The position numbers and the translations under genes were made by a program. The notes under the pieces are model-generated. The model had not been told where the DNA came from. It made no database searches and saw only the letters and a list, made by a program, of their open reading frames with translations. Source: an uncultured Eubacteriales bacterium (GTDB lineage: Bacteria > Bacillota > Clostridia > Oscillospirales > Acutalibacteraceae). Taken from it: a stretch of DNA of 43,883 bases. This document shows, piece by piece, positions 1 through 11,151 of this stretch; position 1 is the first letter of the stretch, and each line of letters starts with the position of its first letter. The stretch spans positions 1-43,883 of the forward strand of contig ONDL01000009.1 of NCBI GenBank assembly GCA_900316555.1, given 5' to 3'.

Positions 1-1
1 G

Positions 2-427
2 ATACAGTTCCGCGTCAGCGAGGCTCTCACGATCCTCGCCCTCTACACAAACGCCGCCATTCCCGCTCTTACTCTCGGCTGTGTGCTCGCAAATATCTCA
101 TCTGTCGCTGTGCTCGGCCCTCTCGACATGATATTCGGCTCTATCGCAAGCCTGCTCGCGGCGCTGACGATATATCTTCTCAGAAACGTCAGATTTTTCA
201 GGCTGCCTATTCTTTCGCTTCTCATGCCCGCGCTCTTCAACGGACTTATCGTCGGCTTCGAAATCGCGTTTTTCTTCACGGACGGAGGCTTCTCTCTGAA
301 CGCGTTCATTTTCGCTGGCGGCTTTGTGGCTCTCGGCGAACTGGGCGTGCTCTTTGTGCTCGGACTTCCGCTAAGTATTTTTCTCGAAAAGTCGGGACTG
401 TCAAAAAAGCTCTTTATCAGACGCTGA
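2..427 (+). CDS. queT: QueT-like queuosine-precursor transporter, 3' part
   Basis: The reading frame is open from the window edge, so the N-terminus is missing; about 141 residues are visible. The first visible residues, QFRVSEALTILALYTNAAIP, followed by a GCVLAN stretch and a LGPLDMIFGSIASLLAAL stretch, match the QueT family of small S-component-like membrane proteins. These are thought to import precursors of queuosine (an ECF transporter substrate-binding subunit). Four or so hydrophobic segments are visible and the C-terminus is basic (KKLFIRR). The family is often controlled by a preQ1 riboswitch, but any leader lies outside the window. No terminator is evident before the next promoter. 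The gene runs against the replication direction expected from the origin near 11-13 kb. Family call is from sequence resemblance; the substrate is inferred. Confidence 0.8.
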   Translation: MQFRVSEALTILALYTNAAIPALTLGCVLANISSVAVLGPLDMIFGSIASLLAALTIYLLRNVRFFRLPILSLLMPALFNGLIVGFEIAFFFTDGGFSLNAFIFAGGFVALGELGVLFVLGLPLSIFLEKSGLSKKLFIRR

Positions 428-438
428 CACTCTTTTGG

Positions 439-467
439 TTGACAATTCAGGCAATAAGGTTTACAAT
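439..467 (+). promoter_or_regulatory. Sigma-A-type promoter for the lipoprotein gene at 497
   Basis: A -35 TTGACA at 439-444 is separated by exactly 17 bp from a -10 TACAAT at 462-467. It lies 30 bp before the lipoprotein start, which has an ACGAGG-type ribosome-binding site. Confidence 0.7.
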
Positions 468-496
468 TTATACATCAAAACAACGAGGTAATCAAT

Positions 497-1282
497 ATGA
501 AAAGATTTACGAGAATACTTACCCTTTCACTGGCGGCGCTTGCGGTATTTTCGCTCGCGGCTTGCTCAGACAACAGCAGCTCCTCGGAATCCGAAGCCAC
601 CACCGCCGTGACCGAGGGTACTGTTGACGAGAAGGAAAAGGAAAACGAAACGACTCCGAAGCGCGACGTCAATCTCAGCGAGCTGCACGCTATTAACTAC
701 GACGGCAACGACTTCGCCGGAGCGTGGCACATCACCGAGCGCGAGGAAGGCGATACCTACAATAGCTTCACCTATGTTTTTGACGGCGACAGCTCCGCCT
801 ACCTGATGATGGGCAGCATGGGATATATCAGCAACTACGAGCTCAATCCCGACATAAACCAGATTGCGACTCAGATGATGTTCGGAATCAACGGCAAGTA
901 TACCTACGAGTTTTCCGACGACAAAAATAGCGTCACCCTGACCGACTCCAAGACAAAAAAGAAAACGACGCTCGAGAAATACATGTCCTTCTCCTGCATT
1001 CCGCTTCCCGAAGCCGACGCGAAGATCGACAACAACATAGTCGGCGCGTGGAAGGACGACAGCGGCGGATTCCTCTACTTTGACGATCAGGGTATCATGT
1101 ATGAAACCCAGAAGGGTCTGAGCTTCACCTTCTACAACTACTCCGCCGAGGACGGCAAGATCAACACCAAGTGCTTTATGCCGGACGAAACAAAGGCAAG
1201 CGTCGAATATTCCGTCGACGGCGACACACTCACCTACAACGGCTACAAGTACGAAAAAGCCGAAACAAGTGAGCTGGTATAA
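497..1282 (+). CDS. Secreted lipoprotein with two lipocalin-like repeats
   Basis: This 261-residue protein has a type II signal peptide: MKRFTR, a hydrophobic core, then the lipobox LAAC with the acylated Cys near residue 23. A Ser/Glu/Thr-rich tether follows, so it should sit on the outer face of the membrane. Two similar halves follow. Each begins with a G-A-W motif (near residues 75 and 185) and alternates short aromatic strands, ending in a G-x-x-L-T-Y-type strand. This resembles the small beta-rich repeats seen in many clostridial lipoproteins of unknown role. No enzyme motif is visible. It has its own promoter and ends in a terminator shared with the converging lipoprotein gene. I do not recognise a characterised family. 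Confidence 0.85.
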   Translation: MKRFTRILTLSLAALAVFSLAACSDNSSSSESEATTAVTEGTVDEKEKENETTPKRDVNLSELHAINYDGNDFAGAWHITEREEGDTYNSFTYVFDGDSSAYLMMGSMGYISNYELNPDINQIATQMMFGINGKYTYEFSDDKNSVTLTDSKTKKKTTLEKYMSFSCIPLPEADAKIDNNIVGAWKDDSGGFLYFDDQGIMYETQKGLSFTFYNYSAEDGKINTKCFMPDETKASVEYSVDGDTLTYNGYKYEKAETSELV

Positions 1283-1283
1283 C

Positions 1284-1310
1284 AAAAAGGTGCCTTTCGG
1301 CACCTTTTTT
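1284..1310. terminator. Bidirectional intrinsic terminator between convergent genes
   Basis: An 11-bp perfect stem (AAAAAGGTGCC at 1284-1294, loop TTTC, complementary arm 1299-1309) has A/T runs on both sides, so it can stop transcription from either direction. The stop codon of the minus-strand lipoprotein (1309-1311) lies inside its outer edge. Confidence 0.9.
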
Positions 1311-2016
1311 ATATATCCTTATAATCCTTGAGCTTCCACTCTTCCCTGTGCTCCTCAGTGACGGGAAATACTCTGAAAAGCATCAAGCCCTTCTGAGGGT
1401 CGCTGTTGTCCATCTTTGTGCTGAGCGCAAAGACAAAGCCGTCATAGTAGAGCGAGGTATCTGACCCCGTCGTCGTCTTGTAGAAAATATCCTGCAGGGT
1501 ATTCAGATAGCTGCTGTCGTAGCCGCAGACAACCTGCGCCGCGAGAGCCGCCTTGAGCAGGATACCGTCGCTGTTGTTCTTTCCGTTTTCCTTGTCCGTA
1601 AAGCGTTTGACGGTTGTGCCGCAGCCGATATTGACGAGCTTTTCGCTGTCATCCTCTATCGTAGCGGTAAAGTTGATATTCTCGTCGTCGTAGTAATAGT
1701 ACTGTATCTTGACGCCTTTGTTGTCCTTCGTGACCTGACCGTTTTTTTTCCAGTTATCCATCTTTAGCAGGTCTTTATCGCCTCGGAGCTGCTTCTCGGC
1801 GTTGTACTTTGAGGTGAACTCATAGAGCGTCAGGTTGAACCGCCTGCCGTTGACGTTGAAGCTCTCCTCAACCGCGCCGTTATCCTCCGTGAGGTAAGAC
1901 GGCTCGTCGAAGGTCGCGAGGTGCTCGGGCTGGCTGATGTCGATGCCCGAACCTCCGCAGGCGGCAAGGCTGAGCGCAAGCACAGCGGCAAGCAGGATTG
2001 CAATTATTCTCTTCAT
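1309..2016 (-). CDS. Secreted lipoprotein of unknown function
   Basis: This 235-residue protein has a type II signal peptide with lipobox LAAC and Cys near residue 20, followed directly by GGSG. The mature part is mixed and polar, with an aromatic run (YYYYDD near residue 110) and two Cys residues (near 132 and 163) that could form a disulfide outside the cell. No known domain is recognised. It follows gyrA by 51 bp in the same direction, with AAGGAG at a good distance from the start. A hairpin (2036-2061) sits between them, so it may be read partly from the gyrase transcript. It converges on the lipoprotein at 497-1282 and shares its terminator. Confidence 0.8.
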   Translation of the reverse strand: MKRIIAILLAAVLALSLAACGGSGIDISQPEHLATFDEPSYLTEDNGAVEESFNVNGRRFNLTLYEFTSKYNAEKQLRGDKDLLKMDNWKKNGQVTKDNKGVKIQYYYYDDENINFTATIEDDSEKLVNIGCGTTVKRFTDKENGKNNSDGILLKAALAAQVVCGYDSSYLNTLQDIFYKTTTGSDTSLYYDGFVFALSTKMDNSDPQKGLMLFRVFPVTEEHREEWKLKDYKDI

Positions 2017-2035
2017 ATAACTCCTTATATTTTTA

Positions 2036-2061
2036 CAGGGCTGTAGATTTTTACAGCCCTG
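2036..2061 (-). terminator. Hairpin downstream of gyrA, possible weak terminator
   Basis: A perfect 10-bp stem (CAGGGCTGTA at 2036-2045, complement at 2052-2061, 6-base loop) lies just after the gyrA stop on the minus strand. It is followed by TAAAAATATAAGGAG rather than a clear T-run, so termination of gyrA is uncertain. It may instead be a processing or attenuation structure before the lipoprotein gene. Confidence 0.45.
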
Positions 2062-2067
2062 CGATTT

Positions 2068-4587
2068 TTATTCGTTTGTTTCCTCAGCGGGTTCGGCGGT
2101 ATCCTCTGCGGATTCATCAGCCGAAGAGTCGTCGGCAACCTCGTCGGTTTCTCCTTCCTCATGCGGAGCGCGCGCGACGGTGACGACCTTGTCGCCCTCA
2201 CCCATCTTCATGACGGTAACGCCCTTTGAGGGACGTGAGCAGACGCGGATAGAATCGGCAGCGATTCTGATGATGATGCCGTCCTGCGAGATGATTATGA
2301 TATCGTCGTCGAGGTCGACAACCTTGATCGCGGCAACCATTCCGTAGCGCTCGACATGGTAGTTGATAAGACCCTTACCGCCGCGGCTCTGGATTCGGTA
2401 GTCCTCGGGATTGGAGAGTCTGCCGTAGCCCGTCTCGCTGACGGTCAGCACAAGTCCGCCCTCTCTGACGACGCTCATTCCAATGACCTCGTCGCCTTCC
2501 TTAAGGGTCAGCGCCTTGACTCCTCTCGCCTGTCTGCCCATCTGGCGGACGTCGTTTTCGTTAAAGCGGATAGCGGCGCCCATGCGTGTAGCGACAATGA
2601 CGTTAGCGTTGCCGTCGGTCATTCTTACCCACGCGAGCTCGTCGCCCTCGTTAAGCTCGAGCGCGATCAGACCGCCCTTGCGCGCGGTGTTGTAGGCGTT
2701 GAGCGCGATACGCTTGATTATACCTCTGCGAGTTACCATTACGAGGTACTTCTCCTCGTCAAACTCGTGGACGCGGATCATCGAGGTGACCTTCTCCTCG
2801 GGAGAAATCGGGAGGAGATTTGCTATATTGATACCCTTCGACTGGCGGCTGCCCTCGGGAACCTCGTAGCACTTGAGGCGGTAAACCCTGCCCTTATCGG
2901 TGAAGAACAGCACGTAGTCGTGGGAATTGATGATGAACATTTCTGTGGCGACGTCCTCTTCGCGGCGCGACATACCCGAAACACCTCTGCCGCCTCTGCG
3001 CTGTATCTTGTAGGTGTCAACGGCAAGGCGCTTGACGTAGCCGAACTGTGTGAGCGTGAGGACGCATTCCTCCTGAGGAATCAGATCCTCTATATCGACC
3101 TCGCCGCTTATCGCGCATATCTCAGTGCGGCGCGGGTCGGCGTACTTGTTGCGGATAGCGATAAGCTCTTCCTTTACGATTTCGAGCTTGCGGGTCTCGC
3201 TGGCGAGAATCTCGAGGAAGTCGGCTATCTTTGCCTTCAAGCCCTCGATTTCCTCCTCGATCTTATGGCGTTCCATATTGGTCAGCTGTCCGAGACGCAT
3301 CTGGACGATAGCCTGAGCCTGTATCTCGTCAAGACCGAAGCGCTCCATCAACGCGGCACGCGCGGACGGCTGGTCCTTGCTCGCGCGGATAATGCGGATA
3401 ACCTCGTCGATAAAGTCGATCGCGATCTTCAAGCCCTCGAGAATGTGCATTCTGTCCTGAGCCTTCTTGAGGTCGAACTCCGTTCTGCGGCGGATAACGT
3501 CCTCCTGGAACTCGATGTAGCACTTGAGCATATCCTTGAGCGTGAGGATCTTCGGCTGACCGTCGACGATCGCGAGCATGATAGCGCCGAAGGTGACCTG
3601 CAGCTGGGTGTATGAGAAAAGCTGGTTGAGGACGATCTGCGGAGAAGCGTCGCGCTTGACGTCGATCTCGATGTGCATACCGATACGGTCGGAGTGGTCC
3701 TCAATATTCGAAATGCCCTCAATGCGCTTGTCCTTGACGAGATTTGCGATGTTCTCGATCAGGCGCGCCTTGTTTACCTTGTAGGGCAGCTCTGTTACGA
3801 TAATCTTGAATCTGCCGTTCTTCGCCTCGACGATTTCCGTGCGGGCGCGGACGGTGATTTTTCCCTTGCCGGTCGCGTATGCGGCGCGGATACCGCTCCT
3901 GCCCATGATGATGCCGCCCGTCGGGAAGTCGGGTCCCGGCAGACATTCCATCAGCTCGGCGAGCTCGATGTCGGGATTTTCTATGTAGGCGCAGGCGGCG
4001 TCGATAGTCTCACCGAGGTTGTGCGGCGGAATTTCGGTAGCCATACCTACGGCGATACCGCTCGAGCCATTAACGAGAAGGTTCGGGAAACGGCTGGGCA
4101 GCACGACAGGCTCCTTTAGTCTGTCGTCGTAGTTGGGCACGAAGTCAACCGTGTCCTTCTCAATATCGGTGAGCATCTCCATCGAGATTTTGCTCATTCG
4201 CGCCTCTGTGTAACGGTATGCAGCAGGCGGGTCGCCGTCGACGGAGCCGAAGTTTCCGTGGCCGTCAACGAGCATGTAGCGCATCGAGAAGTCCTGCGCG
4301 AGCCTTACCATAGCGTCGTAAACAGATGCGTCGCCGTGAGGGTGGTACGCACCGAGCACCGAACCGACGGTGTCAGCGCACTTATGGTAGGGCTTTGAGG
4401 GGTCGAGACCGCGCTCAAACATGGTGTAAAGAATACGGCGGTGAACCGGCTTGAGACCGTCGCGCACATCGGGAAGCGCGCGCGCGACAATGACGCTCAT
4501 GGAGTAGTCCAGAAAGCTCTGCCGCATCTCGTTTTGCAGGTCAACGTCTATAATTCTGTTTTCATTCATCTGCTGTTCGTTACTCAT
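2068..4587 (-). CDS. gyrA: DNA gyrase subunit A
   Basis: GyrA is the DNA-breaking and rejoining subunit of the A2B2 enzyme that introduces negative supercoils. The protein has 839 residues, a normal length. The breakage-reunion domain holds the catalytic tyrosine in AAYRYTEAR (Y126). The C-terminal wrapping domain begins near 500 and carries the GyrA box QRRGGRG (529-535), which separates gyrase from topoisomerase IV. The last 25 or so residues form an acidic tail (Asp/Glu/Ser), known in other GyrA proteins to tune supercoiling. In the quinolone-determining region [10 protein letters not shown] (82-91), the residue equal to E. coli Ser83 is Ala87, while Asp91 (E. coli Asp87) is kept. It is last in a minus-strand run with gyrB and a thioesterase gene, 14 bp after the latter. 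Confidence 0.99.
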   Translation of the reverse strand: MSNEQQMNENRIIDVDLQNEMRQSFLDYSMSVIVARALPDVRDGLKPVHRRILYTMFERGLDPSKPYHKCADTVGSVLGAYHPHGDASVYDAMVRLAQDFSMRYMLVDGHGNFGSVDGDPPAAYRYTEARMSKISMEMLTDIEKDTVDFVPNYDDRLKEPVVLPSRFPNLLVNGSSGIAVGMATEIPPHNLGETIDAACAYIENPDIELAELMECLPGPDFPTGGIIMGRSGIRAAYATGKGKITVRARTEIVEAKNGRFKIIVTELPYKVNKARLIENIANLVKDKRIEGISNIEDHSDRIGMHIEIDVKRDASPQIVLNQLFSYTQLQVTFGAIMLAIVDGQPKILTLKDMLKCYIEFQEDVIRRRTEFDLKKAQDRMHILEGLKIAIDFIDEVIRIIRASKDQPSARAALMERFGLDEIQAQAIVQMRLGQLTNMERHKIEEEIEGLKAKIADFLEILASETRKLEIVKEELIAIRNKYADPRRTEICAISGEVDIEDLIPQEECVLTLTQFGYVKRLAVDTYKIQRRGGRGVSGMSRREEDVATEMFIINSHDYVLFFTDKGRVYRLKCYEVPEGSRQSKGINIANLLPISPEEKVTSMIRVHEFDEEKYLVMVTRRGIIKRIALNAYNTARKGGLIALELNEGDELAWVRMTDGNANVIVATRMGAAIRFNENDVRQMGRQARGVKALTLKEGDEVIGMSVVREGGLVLTVSETGYGRLSNPEDYRIQSRGGKGLINYHVERYGMVAAIKVVDLDDDIIIISQDGIIIRIAADSIRVCSRPSKGVTVMKMGEGDKVVTVARAPHEEGETDEVADDSSADESAEDTAEPAEETNE

Positions 4588-4601
4588 GATTTAACCTCAA
4601 A

Positions 4602-5033
4602 TCATAAAACCTTGATATTCTGATTCATTTTTTCATACAGCTCGGGCATGCGCTTTTTCGCGTTGCACGGACGGAAGGTTTTCGCGTCCACAAAGCCGTG
4701 CTCAGTGCTGCCGTAGGCGAGCTCGGTCTGGGTATCGTCGGCGTTGATCCGCTTGACGGTGTATGAGAACTCGATCCTCGCCGCCGAAAGGTGGGTGCAC
4801 CAGGTGCGGATAACCAGCCTGTCCTCATACTGCGCCGGCAGAATGTAGTGCGCCGAAAGATTGCACACGGGAGTCATTATGCCCGACTCCTCCATCTCGG
4901 TGTAGGTCGTGTCAAAAAGACGTATAAAATCCGTTCTGCCGATCTCAAACCAGATCGGAAAATTCGCGTGGTGCGCGATACCCATTCTGTCCGTCTCGGC
5001 GTATCTGACGGTAACATATGTTCTGGAATGCAT
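4602..5033 (-). CDS. Acyl-CoA thioesterase, YbgC/FadM-type hotdog fold
   Basis: This 143-residue single hotdog domain belongs to the 4HBT group. The family motif is clear: VRYAETDRMGIAHHANFPIW (residues 8-27), whose Asp-x-x-G-x-x-H-H-x-N residues match the catalytic region of YbgC-type enzymes, then the helix with FE-x-G-R-x-x-F. These cytoplasmic enzymes hydrolyse acyl-CoA (or acyl-ACP) thioesters; the substrate here cannot be told. The gene sits between gyrB (21 bp away) and gyrA (14 bp away) on the same strand, so it is very likely co-transcribed with gyrase. gyrB and gyrA are usually adjacent or separated by unrelated genes, so this may be only positional. Confidence 0.88.
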   Translation of the reverse strand: MHSRTYVTVRYAETDRMGIAHHANFPIWFEIGRTDFIRLFDTTYTEMEESGIMTPVCNLSAHYILPAQYEDRLVIRTWCTHLSAARIEFSYTVKRINADDTQTELAYGSTEHGFVDAKTFRPCNAKKRMPELYEKMNQNIKVL

Positions 5034-5054
5034 GGTTTCCCTCCCTGTCTTATA

Positions 5055-7339
<2,285 letters not shown>

Positions 7340-7341
7340 GA

Positions 7342-8070
7342 TCAAAACCTTCTGTTTGCGGAATACTTATTTCCGTCTGGCCTGTATTCCTTGACGTCGT
7401 CCTCGGCTTCCTCAAAGACCTCGGGAACCCCGGCACTCTCGTCTGCCGGCGGAGTGATGTAGTGGCGGTTCACGCGGCTGCCCTCGGAGTGGAGCTTCTT
7501 GAGCGGCGCCTCGTCAACGGAGTGCTGCTCGCTCACGTCGTCGATAACGTGAACCATCGGCTTTTCAGCCTGCGCTGAGGTGGACGAGATATCATTTCTC
7601 TCCGCCTGTTCCCTCGCGGTGGTGCGCTCCGCCTTTATCTGGTTGAAGATGTCGGTATTAACTGTGAACTTGTTGCCCGTGTCGATGCCGCTGAACTCGT
7701 TGTCGATCTCTGATACGGCGAGATTGTCGGAGTAGGCGATGCCCGCTTTCTTGGCTTCCATCGTCTTTTTGTACTTTCTGAGCGGCTCAAAGCGGACGAA
7801 CCTCGGTGAGATTATCGTGAAGATAATGAGCGGAACCGCGATAGCGACTATTCCCAGAGGATTATATGTGAGCTTGAGATATACCCAAAGCACGAAAATT
7901 GCGATCGAGATTATCGCGCAGATGATGAAGGCGAGGATAACCGAGCGGTTTATCACAACCCTGCTCTCTCTGCCGCAGTTTTTGCACACGTATTCGGCTT
8001 TTCTTCTTCTGCTGAAAGCGACGGAATAAGGCACTCTTCTGCCGCAGTAGGGACATTTCTTTTTCTTCAT
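7342..8070 (-). CDS. Zinc-ribbon membrane protein with long polar tail
   Basis: The ATG at 8070 is chosen over an upstream frame extension because it has GGAG seven bases before it and gives a sensible N-terminus, MKKKKCPYCGRRVPY. The 242-residue protein has a zinc ribbon (CPYC, then CKNC about 20 residues later), two membrane segments (roughly residues 41-63 and 71-90), then about 140 polar residues rich in Glu/Asp/Ser predicted to be cytoplasmic and flexible. No family with a known role is recognised. The layout echoes the next gene, so the two may be paralogues or partners. A hairpin (8090-8113) lies just ahead of its ribosome-binding site. Confidence 0.75.
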   Translation of the reverse strand: MKKKKCPYCGRRVPYSVAFSRRRKAEYVCKNCGRESRVVINRSVILAFIICAIISIAIFVLWVYLKLTYNPLGIVAIAVPLIIFTIISPRFVRFEPLRKYKKTMEAKKAGIAYSDNLAVSEIDNEFSGIDTGNKFTVNTDIFNQIKAERTTAREQAERNDISSTSAQAEKPMVHVIDDVSEQHSVDEAPLKKLHSEGSRVNRHYITPPADESAGVPEVFEEAEDDVKEYRPDGNKYSANRRF

Positions 8071-8089
8071 AGAATTACTCCGTTTATAG

Positions 8090-8113
8090 TGCACCTCTGA
8101 GAATAGAGGTGCA
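8090..8113 (-). promoter_or_regulatory. Hairpin in the leader of the zinc-ribbon gene
   Basis: A perfect 9-bp stem (TGCACCTCT / AGAGGTGCA, 6-base loop) lies about 20 bases upstream of the start at 8070. There is no T-run after it on the minus strand, so it is unlikely to be a simple terminator. The rest of the 166-bp spacer (8071-8236) holds no gene. A related block, AGAGGTGC, recurs at 8229-8236 beside the remB stop. Confidence 0.4.
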
Positions 8114-8236
8114 GATATTTTATAGTAGATTATTGTCAAAACGTCGAAGTCATACTGACGTATAACAAGGAGTTTTGGCAAGAATATGCTGTGAAAGATT
8201 TGTGTCTATGGGCAGCCGGATATTTTCAGAGGTGCC

Positions 8237-8491
8237 CTATAGTGATTTCAGCTCTCTCCTGCCCAGAGTCTTTACCGAGAGCTGAGAAATATATACCTTC
8301 CTCTCGCCGCGCTCCATACACACCACGAACGATTTCGGAAGCTCGTAGGATACGTTGACGACCTCTCCCCGCTTTTGGGCGAGCGAGAGAAAATCCCTTG
8401 TCTTTTTCGAAACCGTGCAGGCGTCGAGGTCGCAGACGGCGATTATATCTTCTGTTTTGATTACAACGTCGTTGCCTAAGTGTAAGTACAT
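8237..8491 (-). CDS. remB: Extracellular matrix regulator RemB (DUF370)
   Basis: An 84-residue protein beginning MYLHLGNDVVIKTEDIIAV, the typical opening of the RemB/YaaB branch of DUF370. In B. subtilis remB lies between recF and gyrB, exactly as here. The related RemA is a DNA-binding activator of matrix genes in B. subtilis. RemB affects the same process, but its molecular role is less clear. The gene follows recF by 8 bp with only a weak ribosome-binding site, so it is probably translated through coupling. Position plus sequence make the family call strong; the regulatory targets in this organism are unknown. Confidence 0.88.
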   Translation of the reverse strand: MYLHLGNDVVIKTEDIIAVCDLDACTVSKKTRDFLSLAQKRGEVVNVSYELPKSFVVCMERGERKVYISQLSVKTLGRRELKSL

Positions 8492-8499
8492 GTCAATAA

Positions 8500-9612
8500 T
8501 TATTCGACTCTCAGCTCTGTGACTTCGCCGCCCTCAACATAGAACACCTTTCCCTCGTTGAGCTGCTCCTTGTTGGACTTTTCACAGCAGGTGATGAAAA
8601 CCTGACAGCCCTTCAGCTCATTGAGAAGGTAATCCTGACGGTCGTTGTCAAGCTCAGAGAGCACGTCGTCGAACAGTATAACGGGATCCTCACCCATTCT
8701 CTCGCGCAGCACCGAGGCTTCGGCGAGCTTGATGGACAGAACAGCGCTGCGCTGCTGACCCTGCGACGCGAAAAAACGGGAATTCTTGCCGTTAATCAGA
8801 ATTTCTATATCGTCACGGTGCGCGCCTGATGCGGTCGAGCCCGTAAAGATTTCATTTTGATAATTAGCCTTGCATTTTTCGAGAAATTTTTGTTTCAGCT
8901 CCGCGCGGGAATCGTTCTCCGACGCGCCGAAGCTCGAAACGTACCGCAGGCTGAGCTCTTCGCTTCCGCGCGAAATTCCGCGGTGATAGACCGCCGCCTT
9001 CTCGGAGATCATTCTCGTGAATTCCAGCCGCTGCGTTACGATCTCCGCTCCGAGGGTGCTGAGCTGCTCGTCCCAGAGGTCGAGCGTCGGGCGCAGAGCC
9101 TCGTTCTTCGGGATATCCTTGAGAAGCGCGTTACGCTGCTTGAGCAGACGGTTATATCTCTGGAGCGTCAGCGCGTTTCTCAGCTTTTCGCGGCAGATAG
9201 CGCTGTCGATGAAGTTGCGCCTTTCCGCGGGGCCTCGCTTTATCAGGCTGAGGTTCTCGGGCGAGAACACGACCGCGCAGAATTTCTCTATCAGCGCCGC
9301 CGAGGTCTTTTTCTCGACGCCGTTGATTTTAATAAGCCGCTTCGCCGGCTCGATAGTGATGCTCGCGGTCTGCCGTCTGTCCTGACCGAAAAAGGCGCAC
9401 TCCAGGTGTGCAAAGCTCTTGTCGAAGGCGATCAGTTCCCTGTAGCTCTGGGTGCGGAAGGAATGACCGCCGCAGAAGAGCCACAGCGCCTCGATAATAT
9501 TCGTCTTGCCCTGGGCGTTGTTGCCGTAGATTATATTTACTCCCTCACACGGCTCCAAGGTGAGCTCGGCGAGGTTGCGGTAGTTTTTGAAGGATATGCT
9601 CTCTACCCTCAT
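8500..9612 (-). CDS. recF: DNA replication/repair protein RecF
   Basis: RecF is an SMC-like ATPase that helps load RecA (with RecO and RecR) at gapped DNA and stalled forks. The 370-residue length is normal. Walker A is GNNAQGKT (30-37), the ABC signature is [16 protein letters not shown] in the last third, and Walker B is [13 protein letters not shown] coiled-coil-poor central arm separates the halves, as expected. The start overlaps the end of rlbA by 4 bp (ATGA), so translation is coupled. The dnaN-rlbA-recF order is classic for Bacillota. Confidence 0.98.
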   Translation of the reverse strand: MRVESISFKNYRNLAELTLEPCEGVNIIYGNNAQGKTNIIEALWLFCGGHSFRTQSYRELIAFDKSFAHLECAFFGQDRRQTASITIEPAKRLIKINGVEKKTSAALIEKFCAVVFSPENLSLIKRGPAERRNFIDSAICREKLRNALTLQRYNRLLKQRNALLKDIPKNEALRPTLDLWDEQLSTLGAEIVTQRLEFTRMISEKAAVYHRGISRGSEELSLRYVSSFGASENDSRAELKQKFLEKCKANYQNEIFTGSTASGAHRDDIEILINGKNSRFFASQGQQRSAVLSIKLAEASVLRERMGEDPVILFDDVLSELDNDRQDYLLNELKGCQVFITCCEKSNKEQLNEGKVFYVEGGEVTELRVE

Positions 9613-9824
9613 GATTCGACCGTTACCGATACTCCGTCATACTCGGCGGTATCGCCCGCGCGCATTTTCTTTCCGCGCATGGTGCATACCTCGCCGTTGA
9701 CCTTGACCTCGCCGTTCTGAATGACTATCTTCGCCATTCCGCCGGTTGCGGCAAGTCCCGAGAGCTTGAGCAGATCCTGCAGACGGATATACTCCGTGTC
9801 TATCCTAACGGTTTCAGCCTTCAT
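9609..9824 (-). CDS. rlbA: S4-domain RNA-binding protein RlbA/YaaA
   Basis: This 71-residue protein is almost wholly one S4 fold: [20 protein letters not shown], then [20 protein letters not shown]. The family (YaaA/RlbA) lies between dnaN and recF in many Bacillota. S4 domains bind structured RNA and RlbA homologues associate with ribosomal particles, but the exact job is unsettled. It overlaps the dnaN end by 11 bp and the recF start by 4 bp, marking a tight operon. Confidence 0.92.
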   Translation of the reverse strand: MKAETVRIDTEYIRLQDLLKLSGLAATGGMAKIVIQNGEVKVNGEVCTMRGKKMRAGDTAEYDGVSVTVES

Positions 9825-10920
9825 TTGCCAACCTCATGGGAACTACGATGCTGACGAAGTTATCTCCCTGAACGGGCTTGATAACAATAGGCGAAATCGG
9901 GCCGTTGAGCTCGAGCTTCACCTCGTCGGTGTCCACGTTCTTGAGCGCGTCGAGCATGTATCTGTTGTTGAAGCCGATCTCCACATTGTCGCCGGCAACT
10001 GTAACGCCGATAGTATCGCTTGCGGAGCCTACAGCTGAGGCGCATGAGAACCTTATCTCGTCGCCGAGGAACTTGCAGCGCACGGGGCTCTGCATTCTCT
10101 CGTTATTCATAAGCGACATTCTCTCGACGGAATTTGTCAGTCTTTTTACGTTGATGACGACCTCTGTCTTTGCGACTGAGGGGATCGTCGTCTTGTAATC
10201 GATAAAGATACCCTCGATAAGGCGCGAAATCACCCTGTAATTCTTTACCTTGAAGGTGATGTGGCGCTGTCCGATGATGATATCAACAGGCTCCTCGTCG
10301 TCCGAGAGCAGCTTCAATATCTCGAGCTGGGTCTTGCCGGGTACGATGAACGAGGTCTCGCTGTCGCTGGTAACGTTCTCGCGGCGGACAGCCATTCTGT
10401 AGCCGTCGATCGCCACGATGGTGAGGACGGAATTCTCTATCTCATAGAGCGAGCCGGTGTAGATGGGCTTCGCGGTGTTTTCGCTTACGGCGTAAACGGT
10501 CTGGCGGATCATCTCGCGCAGGGTCTTTGAGCTGAGGGTAATGCCGTCGGTCTGCTCGAAGGCCGGCAGGTCGGGGTACTCGACGGAGGACATGCCCGTG
10601 ATCTTGTAGTCAGCCGCTCCGCACTGGATATATATAACAAGTCTGTCGTCGGTTTCGATCGTGAGGATCTCCTCGGGCAGATTGCGGACGATGTCAAAGA
10701 ACAGCCTTGCGCTGATTACGATCTCGCCTTCCTCTTTGATCGTCGCCTCTATGTCGGTTGTGATTCCTATCTCAAGATTATATCCGGAAATGTTGAGCTT
10801 GTCTCCGTACGCCTTGACCAGAACTCCCTCCAGAGCGGGAATAGTCGATTTTGAGGAAACCGCTCTCGATACGTTCGAGATAGCTGTCTGCAGATCCGAA
10901 CGCAAACACGAAATTTTCAT
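9814..10920 (-). CDS. dnaN: DNA polymerase III sliding clamp (beta subunit)
   Basis: DnaN forms the ring-shaped dimer that tethers DNA polymerase III to DNA. At 368 residues it has three similar clamp folds, each about 120 residues. The N-terminus [21 protein letters not shown] and the C-terminal [18 protein letters not shown] (the peptide-binding pocket region with the final M-R-L) are typical. It lies directly downstream of dnaA with the origin-like spacer between them, and starts a run of overlapping genes. The GAGAGGTAAGCACC leader supplies a reasonable ribosome-binding site. Confidence 0.98.
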   Translation of the reverse strand: MKISCLRSDLQTAISNVSRAVSSKSTIPALEGVLVKAYGDKLNISGYNLEIGITTDIEATIKEEGEIVISARLFFDIVRNLPEEILTIETDDRLVIYIQCGAADYKITGMSSVEYPDLPAFEQTDGITLSSKTLREMIRQTVYAVSENTAKPIYTGSLYEIENSVLTIVAIDGYRMAVRRENVTSDSETSFIVPGKTQLEILKLLSDDEEPVDIIIGQRHITFKVKNYRVISRLIEGIFIDYKTTIPSVAKTEVVINVKRLTNSVERMSLMNNERMQSPVRCKFLGDEIRFSCASAVGSASDTIGVTVAGDNVEIGFNNRYMLDALKNVDTDEVKLELNGPISPIVIKPVQGDNFVSIVVPMRLANEG

Positions 10921-11151
10921 TGGTGCTTACCTCTCCAATCTATTTCTTTATTATTTTTCGTAGTAGTAGTAGGTGGTGTGGATTTATAGAAAAACCCATG
11001 TTTTCCCGATTCCCAAGCGGAAAAATCTTCCACTGTGAAATGCGTGTGGATTGTGCGCGTGTGTGAGGTGTTTTCCACTTTTGCATTAACACGGCAGGTT
11101 AGTACTTCGCTGTTATGTGAATGTGAGTGGAATTCTATAAATATATGCGGC
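10921..11151. other. oriC: Putative oriC, dnaA-dnaN spacer
   Basis: This 231-bp gene-free spacer lies where the unwinding half of oriC is found in Bacillota. Five TCCAC-core DnaA-box-like sites can be read: TGTGGATTT (10977-10985), TCTTCCACT (11026-11034), TGTGGATTG (11045-11053), TTTTCCACT (11071-11079) and AGTGGAATT (11126-11134). None is a perfect TTATCCACA. Gene orientation flips just beyond dnaA (minus to plus), which fits an origin here. The side next to dnaN is AT-rich and holds a DnaA-trio run, listed separately. Confidence 0.8.
10941..10985 (-). promoter_or_regulatory. Basal unwinding element: DnaA box, GC block, DnaA-trios, AT-rich DNA
   Basis: Read on the dnaA-to-dnaN strand, the order is box AAATCCACA (10985-10977), a short GC-rich CACC block, four TAC triplets (10972-10961), then an A/T-rich stretch to 10941. 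This is the order described for the B. subtilis unwinding element, where DnaA spreads from boxes onto single-stranded trios (3'-GAT-5' on the bound strand). Assignment rests on sequence order only. Confidence 0.75.

Noticed and set aside
2356..3615. 419-codon open frame on the plus strand opposite gyrA
   Set aside because: It is a shadow of gyrA caused by codon bias; there is no ribosome-binding site or family resemblance. The same applies to long frames opposite gyrB (4791-5768), recF (8857-9720), yfhO (25640-26314 and 26468-27139) and the first lipoprotein (566-1303).
10961..10972. Simple TAG microsatellite
   Set aside because: Its place between a DnaA box with GC block and an AT-rich tract next to dnaN matches a DnaA-trio element better.
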